The notes beneath the pieces were generated by a model. That model made no database searches and was not told where the DNA came from. It saw only the letters and a program-made list of their open reading frames with translations. Shown here piece by piece: positions 1 to 7,579 of a stretch of DNA of 64,000 nt; position 1 is the stretch's first letter; the number at the start of each line of letters is the position of its first letter. The stretch spans positions 207,803 through 271,802 of the forward strand of contig NZ_LT635838.1 in assembly GCF_900128475.1 (NCBI RefSeq), read 5' to 3'. Both the position numbers and the translations under genes were made by a program. Source of the stretch: Mediterranea massiliensis. Its GTDB lineage: Bacteria; Bacteroidota; Bacteroidia; Bacteroidales; Bacteroidaceae.

Positions 1-440
1 GCATCACTTCGGCCAACTTCTGCACCCCCTACAACGACAAGGTATATACATTAAAGGACCTCAACGGCCGCCTGCTGTCCTATGGAAAAGCCTCGGGTGA
101 AGGCAGCTATTACCTCCCCGTGACTTTTGAATTCGACAACCGCGGCGACATCGTACCCGGTTCCTTCGTCGAAATCTACCTGCTGTCCCAGCCCATGGAG
201 GGCGTCATCAGCGTACCCCGCTCGGCACTGACCGAGGAACAGGGCAGCTTCTACGTCTACCTGCAGCTGGACGAGGAGTGCTACCGCAGGCAGCTCGTTA
301 CGCTGGGCGTCGACAACGGTGAACGTGTACAGATACTCAGCGGCCTGAAGCCCGGCGACCGCCTCGTCGTCCGTGGAGCCTACCAGGTGAAACTGGCCGG
401 AGCGACAAACGCGATACCGGCACACAGCCATGAACACTAA
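1..440 (+). CDS. RND efflux periplasmic adaptor (membrane fusion protein), C-terminal part
   Basis: The 5' end lies outside the window; the open frame runs from base 3 to the TAA at 438-440, about 145 residues. The visible part looks like the last beta-barrel and membrane-proximal domains of an HlyD/CusB-type adaptor: a stretch ending GDIVPGSFVEIYL is the usual barrel strand and SVPRSALTEEQGSFYVYL the following strand. Such adaptors join an inner-membrane RND pump to an outer-membrane channel in the periplasm. The pump and channel genes follow directly on the same strand, so this is the first gene of a tripartite efflux operon. Substrate cannot be read from this fragment. Confidence 0.85.
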   Translation, partial: ITSANFCTPYNDKVYTLKDLNGRLLSYGKASGEGSYYLPVTFEFDNRGDIVPGSFVEIYLLSQPMEGVISVPRSALTEEQGSFYVYLQLDEECYRRQLVTLGVDNGERVQILSGLKPGDRLVVRGAYQVKLAGATNAIPAHSHEH

Positions 441-444
441 AATT

Positions 445-537
445 AAACGAAGAATGAAGAATGGAAGCTATGCTTCCCAATGAAGAATTTTCCATATACA
501 AGATTCTTCGTTCTTCATTCTTAATTCTTCATTCAAC
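445..537. repeat. low-complexity palindromic intergenic element
   Basis: The gap between the adaptor and pump genes is filled with variants of gaagaatgaagaatg on the left and their complement (cttcattcttaattcttcattc) on the right, so the transcript can fold into a long imperfect hairpin. The same style of A/G-rich repeat occurs at 54301-54378 and, in frame, inside coding sequences in this window. It does not look like a terminator because there is no T-run and the pump gene follows at once. Confidence 0.6.
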
Positions 538-542
538 AAGTT

Positions 543-3500
543 ATGCTCAACAAAATCATACATTTCTCCCTGCAGAACCGCATCCTGGTGCTGGTCGCCT
601 CGGTGCTGTTGCTCATCGGCGGTACCTATACCGCCCTGCATACGGAAGTGGACGTGTTCCCCGACCTGACGGCTCCTACCGTGGTCGTCATGACCGAAGC
701 CAACGGCATGGCTGCCGAAGAGGTGGAACAGCTTGTCACCTTCCCCATCGAAACTGCCGTCAACGGTGCCACACACGTGCGCCGCGTACGTTCCTCGTCC
801 ACTCACAGTTTTTCCGTAGTCTGGGTCGAATTCGACTGGGACACGGACATCTACCTGGCCCGTCAGATTGTCAGTGAGAAGCTCTCGCTCGTGGCCGAAG
901 AATTGCCGCCCAGTGTGGGCAAGCCGACGCTGGGCCCCCAGTCGTCCATCCTCGGCGAGATGCTGATTGTAGGTCTTACGGCCGATTCCACCTCCATGCT
1001 CGACCTGCGCACGCTGGCCGACTGGACCATCCGTCCGCGCCTCTTGTCGACCGGAGGCGTCGCACAAGTAGCCGTATTGGGCGGTGACATCAAGGAATAC
1101 CAAATACAGCTCGATCCCGAACGGATGCGTCACTACGGCGTAACGCTCGGCCAGGTGCTCGACGCTACCCGCGGCATGAACCTGAACGCCAACGGAGGCG
1201 TCATCTACGAATATGGCAACGAATACATCGTGCGCGGACTGACCGCCACAACGAATACGGAGTTGCTGGGCAAGACCGTAGTCAAATCAGCGACGAGTGA
1301 TGAGCTACAAGCTACAAGCGGTAGCGATAACAACTCGTCATTCGTAGCCCGTAGCTCGTCACTTCCAGTCCTACTGGAAGACGTGGCCGACGTACGCATC
1401 GGTGCGCAGACACCCAAGCTGGGCCTGGCCTCGGAGCGCGGCAAACCGGCCGTACTGCTCACCGTGACCAAGCAACCCGCCACCAGCACCCTGGACCTGA
1501 CGGCCAAGCTGGAAGCCTCGCTGAAAGACTTGCAGAAGAACCTGCCGCCCGACGTACATGTCTCCACCGACATCTTCCGCCAGAGCCGCTTCATCGAAAG
1601 CTCCATCGGCAACGTGAAAAAGTCGCTCGTCGAAGGAGGTATCTTCGTGGTCATCGTGCTGATCCTCTTCCTGGCCAACGTCCGCACCACCGTCATTTCG
1701 CTCGTCACCCTGCCCCTGTCACTGGTTGTCTCGCTGCTCGTGCTCCACTACATGGGCCTCACCATCAACACCATGAGCTTGGGCGGTATGGCCATCGCCA
1801 TCGGTTCGCTGGTCGATGATGCCATCGTCGACGTGGAGAACGTCTACCGCCGTCTGCACGAGAACCGCCTTCTGCCACCCGGACAGCAGCAATCCGTGCT
1901 GCAGGTTGTGTTCAACGCCTCGCGCGAGGTGCGCATGCCCATCCTCAACTCCACGCTCATCATCGTCGTCAGCTTCGTGCCCCTGTTCTTCCTGAGCGGC
2001 ATGGAGGGACGCATGCTTGTTCCGCTGGGTGTCGCCTTCATCACCGCCCTGGCCGCCTCTACGGTGGTGGCGCTGACGCTGACACCCGTGCTCTGCTCGT
2101 ACCTGCTGGGCCACAACCTTTCTTCCGATAAGAAAAACGGCAATGGAGACTCCGCCGTGGCCCGTACGCTAAAGAACGCCTACGGCGCAGTGCTCGAAAA
2201 AGCCTTGCAGCACAAGCGTGCCGTATTGGGTTGTACCATCGCCCTCTTCGCCGTCGCACTGGGTCTGTTCTTCACCCTGGGCCGCTCGTTCCTGCCCCCG
2301 TTCAACGAAGGGTCGTTCACCATCAACGTCTCCTCGCTGCCGGGCATCTCGCTGGAAGAGAGCGACGCCATCGGCCGCCGTGCCGAGGAGCTGCTGCTCA
2401 CCGTGCCCGAAATCCAGACTGTAGCGCGCAAGACCGGCCGCGCCGAACTGGACGAACACGCGCTGGGCGTCAACACTTCGGAAATCGAGGCTCCCTTTGA
2501 ACTGAAAGACCGGCCGCGCAGTGAAGTTGTGGCCGAAGTCCGCCAGAAACTCAGTACCCTTGTGGGAGCCAATGTCGAGATAGGCCAGCCCATCAGCCAC
2601 CGCATCGACGCCATGCTCAGCGGCACGAAGGCCAACATTGCCATCAAGCTCTTCGGTGACGACCTGAACCGCATGTTTGCCCTGGGCAACGAGATAAAGT
2701 CCAACATACAGGACGTACCGGGCATCGCAGACCTCACCGTGGAGCAGCAGATCGAACGGCCGCAGCTCACCATCACGCCCCGCCGCGAGATGCTGGCCCG
2801 CTACGGCATCACCCTGCCCCAGTTTGCCGAGTATGTCAACGCTTGCCTGGCAGGCGAAGCCGTATCGCAAGTCTACGAGCAGGGCAAGTCGTTCAACCTC
2901 ACGGTCCGCATGCGCGACGACCTGCGCGACCAGGCCTCCAAAATAGGCGACCTGATGATTGACACGGGCGACGGCCGTCAGATACCGCTCAACTACGTAG
3001 CCGACATCCGCTCCACCCAGGGCCCCAACAGCATCAGCCGCGAGAACGTGAAGCGCAAGATTGTCATCTCGGCCAATGTGGCCGACCGCGACCTGCGTTC
3101 CGTAGTCAACGACATCCAGGCCCGCATCGATACGCAGATCAAGCTGCCCGAAGGCTACCACGTGGAGTACGGCGGTCAGTTCGAAAGCGAGCAGGCAGCC
3201 AGCCGCACGCTGCTGCTGACGTCACTGATGTCCATCGTCGTCATCTTCCTGCTGCTCTTCCACGAGTTCCGCAGCGTCAAGGAAAGTGCCGTCATCCTCA
3301 TCAACCTGCCGCTGGCCCTCATCGGAGGCGTCTTTGCCCTGCTGCTGACCACCGGCGAAGTGAGCATCCCGGCCATCATCGGCTTCATTTCGCTGTTCGG
3401 CATCGCCACCCGCAACGGCATGCTGCTCATCAGCCACTACAACCACCTGCAAAGCGAAGAAGGATATACGGTTCACGACAGCGTTATCCGAGGTTCGCTG

Positions 3501-3701
3501 GACCGCCTCAACCCCATTCTGATGACGGCCCTCAGCAGTGCCCTGGCCCTCATTCCGCTGGCACTGGGCGGTGACCTGCCCGGCAACGAGATACAGAGCC
3601 CCATGGCAAAAGTGATTCTCGGCGGCCTGCTGACTTCGACTTTCCTCAACGGATTCATCATCCCCATTGTTTATCTGCTCATACACACCAAGAAAAAATG
3701 A
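543..3701 (+). CDS. CzcA/CusA-type RND efflux permease
   Basis: Inner-membrane proton-driven pump of 1052 residues, the usual length for the heavy-metal-efflux RND class. It starts with a cytoplasmic stretch and TM1 (ILVLVASVLLLIGG), has two large periplasmic loops, central helices around residues 360-540 containing SLVDDAIVDVENVYRR (about 420-435; the acidic TM4 proton-relay region), and a final helix bundle near 880-1050. Residues about 251-274 are an extra Ser/Thr/Asn-rich segment encoded by a palindromic insertion. It overlaps the next gene by 4 bp (ATGA), indicating translational coupling with the outer-membrane channel. Metal (Cu, Zn, Co, Ni) export is the family expectation, but the exact substrate is not visible. 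Confidence 0.9.
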   Translation: MLNKIIHFSLQNRILVLVASVLLLIGGTYTALHTEVDVFPDLTAPTVVVMTEANGMAAEEVEQLVTFPIETAVNGATHVRRVRSSSTHSFSVVWVEFDWDTDIYLARQIVSEKLSLVAEELPPSVGKPTLGPQSSILGEMLIVGLTADSTSMLDLRTLADWTIRPRLLSTGGVAQVAVLGGDIKEYQIQLDPERMRHYGVTLGQVLDATRGMNLNANGGVIYEYGNEYIVRGLTATTNTELLGKTVVKSATSDELQATSGSDNNSSFVARSSSLPVLLEDVADVRIGAQTPKLGLASERGKPAVLLTVTKQPATSTLDLTAKLEASLKDLQKNLPPDVHVSTDIFRQSRFIESSIGNVKKSLVEGGIFVVIVLILFLANVRTTVISLVTLPLSLVVSLLVLHYMGLTINTMSLGGMAIAIGSLVDDAIVDVENVYRRLHENRLLPPGQQQSVLQVVFNASREVRMPILNSTLIIVVSFVPLFFLSGMEGRMLVPLGVAFITALAASTVVALTLTPVLCSYLLGHNLSSDKKNGNGDSAVARTLKNAYGAVLEKALQHKRAVLGCTIALFAVALGLFFTLGRSFLPPFNEGSFTINVSSLPGISLEESDAIGRRAEELLLTVPEIQTVARKTGRAELDEHALGVNTSEIEAPFELKDRPRSEVVAEVRQKLSTLVGANVEIGQPISHRIDAMLSGTKANIAIKLFGDDLNRMFALGNEIKSNIQDVPGIADLTVEQQIERPQLTITPRREMLARYGITLPQFAEYVNACLAGEAVSQVYEQGKSFNLTVRMRDDLRDQASKIGDLMIDTGDGRQIPLNYVADIRSTQGPNSISRENVKRKIVISANVADRDLRSVVNDIQARIDTQIKLPEGYHVEYGGQFESEQAASRTLLLTSLMSIVVIFLLLFHEFRSVKESAVILINLPLALIGGVFALLLTTGEVSIPAIIGFISLFGIATRNGMLLISHYNHLQSEEGYTVHDSVIRGSLDRLNPILMTALSSALALIPLALGGDLPGNEIQSPMAKVILGGLLTSTFLNGFIIPIVYLLIHTKKK
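1296..1363. repeat. in-frame palindromic insertion inside the RND pump gene
   Basis: Arms at 1296-1315 (agtgatgagctacaagctac) and 1344-1363 (gtagcccgtagctcgtcact) are complementary at 17 of 20 positions around a 28-nt loop. The segment is translated as a hydrophilic SDELQATSGSDNN...ARSSS stretch placed just before the conserved LPVLLEDVADVRIG strand, where relatives have a short turn. This looks like an intergenic repeat that entered a coding sequence without breaking the frame. Confidence 0.6.
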
Positions 3702-4924
3702 AAAGAATAGGTATACTCTGTGCATGCCTTGCCCTGGCGGCAGGGATGCACGCCCAGAACAGCATCGACGCCATCCTCCGGCAGGTTGAAGCCAACAACA
3801 GGCAGTTGCAGGCCAACGCCCAGACCGTCCGGGCCCAGAAGCTGGAGAACCGCGCCTCGAACAACCTGGCCGACCCCACCCTGTCCTATGCCCACCTGTG
3901 GGACTCGGACGACAAGAACATCACCGTGGGCGAACTGGTCATTGCCCAGAGCTTCGACTTTCCCTCCCTCTACGTCAGCCGCGCCCGCCTGAACCGCCTG
4001 AAGGGACAATCACTCGATGCCCAATCCGATGCCCTGCGCCAACAGATTCTGCTGCAGGCACAGGAAGCCTGCCTCGACATCATCCACCTCAGCCGCCGGC
4101 AGCAGCTGCTGGACGAGCGGCTGAAGAATGCCGAAGAGCTGGCCGCCTTCTATCAGCGCCGCCTGGAGACAGGCGACGCCAGTTCGCTGGAAACCAACAA
4201 AATCAACCTGGAACTGCTGAACGTCCGCACCGAAGCCCGCCTGAACCGCACGGCTCTGGACAGCAAGCTGAAGGAGCTGACCGCCCTGAACGGCAACCAG
4301 TCACTCGTCCCCGGCCGCCCCATGCCCGACGGCCCTGCTGCCGCCACGGCCCAGAACCTAGGATTGACGGACTATCCGTCCGTACCGCTGCCTGCCGACT
4401 TCGGTCCCTTGTGCGAAGAGCTGCTGGCCTCCGACCCTACCCTGCTTTCGCTCCAGAGCGAAAGTCTGGCCGCGCAAAAGCAACTCTCCGTCAGCCGTCA
4501 GGGCTGGTTGCCCGGACTGGAAGTGGGCTACCGCCGCAACACCGAAAGCCGCCATCCGCTGAACGGCATCGTGGTAGGTTTCTCGTTCCCCATCTTCCAG
4601 AACCAGGGCAAGGTGAAGGCCGCCCGTTCGCAGGCCCTCAGCATCGACTATCAGAAGGAGAACGCCCGCCTCAGTGCCAGCACGGCCCTGTGGCAGCTCT
4701 ACGACGAGGCCTGCAACCTCCATGCTTCCATGCAGGAGTATGCCGAGACCTTCGGCCGCCAACAGGACCTCAAACTACTGCGTCAGGCACTCGAAGGCGG
4801 TCAGATCAGCATGATTGAGTATTTCGTGGAAGTCTCCGCCCTCTACCAGAGCCAGGCCAACCTGCTCCAGCTGGAGAACCAGTACCAGAAGGTGATGGCA
4901 AGAATATATAAGAACAAACTATAA
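3698..4924 (+). CDS. TolC-family outer membrane efflux channel
   Basis: 408 residues with a signal peptide (MKRIGILCACLALAAGMHA) and no lipoprotein cysteine at the cleavage region. The body has the Gln/Ala/Leu-rich heptads of the two OEP repeats: a first helical hairpin around residues 20-170 with ARLNRLKGQSL, and a second from about 235 to 400 with QKQLSVSRQGWLPGLEVGYR and a strand region GIVVGFSFPIFQNQGKVKAA. It should form the trimeric channel for the upstream RND pump. The start overlaps the pump stop (ATGA), and its 3' end overlaps the convergent methyltransferase gene by 6 bp. Confidence 0.9.
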   Translation: MKRIGILCACLALAAGMHAQNSIDAILRQVEANNRQLQANAQTVRAQKLENRASNNLADPTLSYAHLWDSDDKNITVGELVIAQSFDFPSLYVSRARLNRLKGQSLDAQSDALRQQILLQAQEACLDIIHLSRRQQLLDERLKNAEELAAFYQRRLETGDASSLETNKINLELLNVRTEARLNRTALDSKLKELTALNGNQSLVPGRPMPDGPAAATAQNLGLTDYPSVPLPADFGPLCEELLASDPTLLSLQSESLAAQKQLSVSRQGWLPGLEVGYRRNTESRHPLNGIVVGFSFPIFQNQGKVKAARSQALSIDYQKENARLSASTALWQLYDEACNLHASMQEYAETFGRQQDLKLLRQALEGGQISMIEYFVEVSALYQSQANLLQLENQYQKVMARIYKNKL

Positions 4925-6385
4925 AATTCTTATTTCTTCCGGCAGGTACCCGCTACGGATGCGCCACTCCTGCGGATAGAGGTTGTTGGCCCGGTTGCCC
5001 ACGTTCTTCACAAAGCCCAGTGAAAAGTCCCGATAAGTAAGCAATACAAAACCGCGAGAGGCCGCTCCTGAAAGGGTGACGGCCTCTTTACGTAGATAAG
5101 CAATGGCCGTAGGATAATCCACTTCCTCGCAGGCGAAAGCCTCCCGCCGGAGCAGACTGCTCATGGCCAGCGCATGGGCGGGGATACAGTCTTTCCCCTT
5201 GGCCTCGGCCAGCGTCACACCCGCCTGCACGACACGGACATGCTGCTTCAGCGACGACAGCACAGGGAGCCATGCCGTGGGGAAAGCCGCCAGCGTTTGC
5301 CCGTCAGGCACCATGGTATATCGCTCGGCCCCGCGCAGCCAGCCCTGCACCGTGGCCTGCTGTTCCTTGCCAAAAGACGAGGGAGAGGCAGCTTTACCGC
5401 CATTCCCTTTCTTCCCTTTCAACTTGTCCGCGTTCATCCGCCCCATCTGCGTCATCCGCGTGCCATCGTTCTCGTCTTCTTCCCCCGCCTTCCGTAGCAC
5501 GGCCAGGAAGAAACCCTCGCCCTGCGTCTTGTGGGGCAGGAAGCGATAGACGGGAAAGTCCTCGCCTGCCAGCAGATTGCCGGTAATGCCCCATTCGGCC
5601 GGCACGTCGAGCGGCAGCACTTCCGCCCCCAGCCCGTCGCGAATCCAGCGCACGTTCTCCTCGTTCTCCTTCGTATTGTATGTACAGGTGCTGTACACCA
5701 GCAGCCCGCCCGGCTTCAGGCAGGGCCAGATGTCCTGCAGGATGCGGCGCTGGCGCTGCCAGCAGAGGTCCACATTCTCCGGACTCCACTCCCCGATGGC
5801 CGTCTCGTCCTTGCGGAACATGCCTTCGCCCGAACAGGGCACGTCGGTCAGGATGCAGTCGAACAGATGTTCCAGCGGGGTAAACTCCGCAGGGTCGCTG
5901 TTGGTCACCACCACGTCGGGATGTCCCCACTTGGTGAGGTTCTCCGCCAATATCTGCACCCGGTTGCGCATCACCTCGTTGGCCACCAGCAGGCTGCCCT
6001 CGGGCAACAGGCTGCGCAGGTGGGTGGACTTGCCTCCCGGAGCGGCGCAGAGGTCGAGCACCGCCAGCGGCCTGTCGGGGAAACAGGCCTTCACCGCCTG
6101 CTCCACAAACATGGACGAAGCCTCCTGCACGTAGTAGCACCCGGCATGGAACAGCGGGTCGAAGGTGAACGTCAGCCGCCGGTCCAGGTAGCAGGCATCC
6201 GTTGCCCAGGGAACTTCCTTCAATGGAGAACGGACAATGGACAGGGGAGAACGACCGCACTTTTGCGGGTTCAGGCGGATGCTGACGGGCTGCCCGCCTT
6301 CCAGCAGGGCAGCAGACAGGCGTTTGTATTCTTCTTCGCCCAGCAGGGCGCGGGTATAGTCGACAAATGAATCGGGTAGCTGCAT
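4919..6385 (-). CDS. 16S rRNA m5C methyltransferase, RsmF/NOL1-NOP2-Sun family
   Basis: 488-residue SAM-dependent RNA cytosine-5 methyltransferase. Visible motifs are DLCAAPGGKSTHL (SAM pocket), TDVPCSGEGMFRKD (motif IV, PC with helper cysteine) and VYSTCTYNTKENEENV (motif VI, TC with catalytic cysteine); the C-terminal third, after about residue 330, matches the RNA-binding extension of RsmF-like proteins. I chose ATG 6385 (MQLPDSFVDYTRALLG) because an upstream in-frame ATG at 6472 adds a hydrophobic run that includes a palindromic hairpin and is not typical of the family. Two short low-complexity segments (5423-5465 and 6221-6252) interrupt the conserved sequence in frame. Confidence 0.88.
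   Translation of the reverse strand: MQLPDSFVDYTRALLGEEEYKRLSAALLEGGQPVSIRLNPQKCGRSPLSIVRSPLKEVPWATDACYLDRRLTFTFDPLFHAGCYYVQEASSMFVEQAVKACFPDRPLAVLDLCAAPGGKSTHLRSLLPEGSLLVANEVMRNRVQILAENLTKWGHPDVVVTNSDPAEFTPLEHLFDCILTDVPCSGEGMFRKDETAIGEWSPENVDLCWQRQRRILQDIWPCLKPGGLLVYSTCTYNTKENEENVRWIRDGLGAEVLPLDVPAEWGITGNLLAGEDFPVYRFLPHKTQGEGFFLAVLRKAGEEDENDGTRMTQMGRMNADKLKGKKGNGGKAASPSSFGKEQQATVQGWLRGAERYTMVPDGQTLAAFPTAWLPVLSSLKQHVRVVQAGVTLAEAKGKDCIPAHALAMSSLLRREAFACEEVDYPTAIAYLRKEAVTLSGAASRGFVLLTYRDFSLGFVKNVGNRANNLYPQEWRIRSGYLPEEIRIL
5423..5465. repeat. in-frame low-complexity repeat inside the methyltransferase gene
   Basis: On the coding strand this reads as iterations of cggatgacgcagatg and cggatgaacgcgg, a pattern typical of Bacteroides intergenic low-complexity repeats. 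It encodes a charged linker (GTRMTQMGRMNADKLKGKKG) between the catalytic domain and the C-terminal extension. Confidence 0.5.
6221..6252. repeat. in-frame low-complexity repeat near the methyltransferase N-terminus
   Basis: The plus strand reads caatggagaacggacaatgg followed by acaggggagaac, a two-fold repeat of a GGA(G/C)AA unit. It encodes RSPLSIVRSPLKE, itself a repeat of RSPL, located where relatives go straight from NPxK to the E(V)PW segment. The same unit style fills the ilvD-ilvB gap at 54301. Confidence 0.5.
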
Positions 6386-6449
6386 GATGTCTTTTTCTTG
6401 TTCGCCACAAAAGTAAAGATTTTGCAGGAAAGAAGCAAACAGAAAACAA

Positions 6450-6608
6450 GCCATGCAGCCCGAAGGCTGCATGGCTTTACAAACAAAACAAACAATCGCT
6501 TATTGCTATAATAAGCGGTCACCTTTTACGGGCTTCGCCAAGCCCAGTCAGGCATGTATTCGCCTCCCGGCGAATTTCCTTCAGGCTCCGTCCGTGGTCG
6601 TCGGAGCC
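6450..6608. repeat. cluster of five short hairpins, first one a likely terminator
   Basis: Five back-to-back inverted repeats lie between two same-strand genes: 6450-6475 (gccatgcagcc, CGAA loop, perfect 11-bp stem), 6497-6517 (cgcttatt / aataagcg), 6530-6545 (gggctt / aagccc), 6558-6575 (attcgcc / ggcgaat) and 6584-6608 (ggctcc / ggagcc). Read on the minus strand, the 6450-6475 stem is followed by a T-rich run, so it can serve as the terminator of the thioredoxin-like gene. The role of the other four is unknown. Confidence 0.6.
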
Positions 6609-6617
6609 CCGGCAGCC

Positions 6618-7568
6618 TCAGATGCCCAAGGCCGCACGTATTTTTTCGTAGGCCGCGTCTTTCAGCAGCACCGTTTTCTTTCCGTCCAGCAGGTAGAGCG
6701 ACGGCATCGCTTTCAGGTCGTATAGTGCTCCGGTCTTCACCGCCTCGCGGTCGGTACCCACCGTCCAACCTTCGGGCATGTCGGGCAAGGCTTTTCGCCA
6801 TGCGGCATCATTGCCTTCGGTATAGACGGCCAGGACACTCAACTTGCCGGCCCGTACGGCTTCGGCCAGTGCCGTATCGGCAGCCATTTGTAGCAATACC
6901 TCATGACACGACTCGCACTCCGGGTCGTAGAACATCAGCAGCAGACGATCGTTCTTCACCGGTGTGGTGGCCAGTGTGCGGCGTGTACCGTCGGGCTGGT
7001 AATAGGTAAAGTCCGTAGCCTTATCCCCTACGTTATTGCGCCTTACCAGCTCCAGCTTGAAGCGGTAAGCGGAACGCATCGCATCCGTCTGTGGCAACTT
7101 GCCGAGTAACGCCTCCAGATACATTCCGTAGAGCCCTTCGTTGTAGAAAGGCGAGTTGGGATTAAAGAGATAATCGTCCGCCGTTTGGGTCAAAACCTGC
7201 CGTGCATGTTCTTTCCCGACAAACCCTGCGCACCAGTTTTTCAGACTCTCGCGTGCCAGTTCCTCCGAAGTCGTTCCGTCCTGCAGCAGGGCGATGAAGT
7301 TCACAAAACCCTGCTCCGTTACGTCGCGGTTGTCCACCAAAGTGGTGTCGGCAAAGTCGAAACGCTCCCAATAGTGGGTGAGGAGGTAGGACTTGCGGGC
7401 TTCGGGTTCCGTCAGGGCAGTGGGGATGGTGGGGAAGGGGAACTGTGCCTGTTGCTGTACGACGGTAGAGTCCGTATGGGTACGTTCTTTTGCTTCTGCC
7501 GTATCCGGCTTGGTATGACAAGAAGTAAGGAGTAATATGAGTCCAATATATATATAATATCTAATCAT
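6618..7568 (-). CDS. DUF5106-type thioredoxin-like lipoprotein
   Basis: 316 residues. ATG 7568 gives a short lipoprotein signal (IYIGLILLLTSC), so the protein should be anchored in an envelope membrane facing the periplasm. The N-terminal two thirds resemble the DUF5106 region that precedes TlpA-like domains in Bacteroides. The C-terminal third has a thioredoxin fold with the redox pair CESC in LMFYDPECESCHEVLL and a cis-Pro-type strand LKAMPSLYLLDG. A thiol-disulfide reductase or resistance role is expected. The start is only 11 bp after the stop of the large fimbrial adhesin gene on the same strand, so read-through from the fimbrial operon is possible. Confidence 0.75.
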   Translation of the reverse strand: MIRYYIYIGLILLLTSCHTKPDTAEAKERTHTDSTVVQQQAQFPFPTIPTALTEPEARKSYLLTHYWERFDFADTTLVDNRDVTEQGFVNFIALLQDGTTSEELARESLKNWCAGFVGKEHARQVLTQTADDYLFNPNSPFYNEGLYGMYLEALLGKLPQTDAMRSAYRFKLELVRRNNVGDKATDFTYYQPDGTRRTLATTPVKNDRLLLMFYDPECESCHEVLLQMAADTALAEAVRAGKLSVLAVYTEGNDAAWRKALPDMPEGWTVGTDREAVKTGALYDLKAMPSLYLLDGKKTVLLKDAAYEKIRAALGI

Positions 7569-7579
7569 AATCGTAAAAA

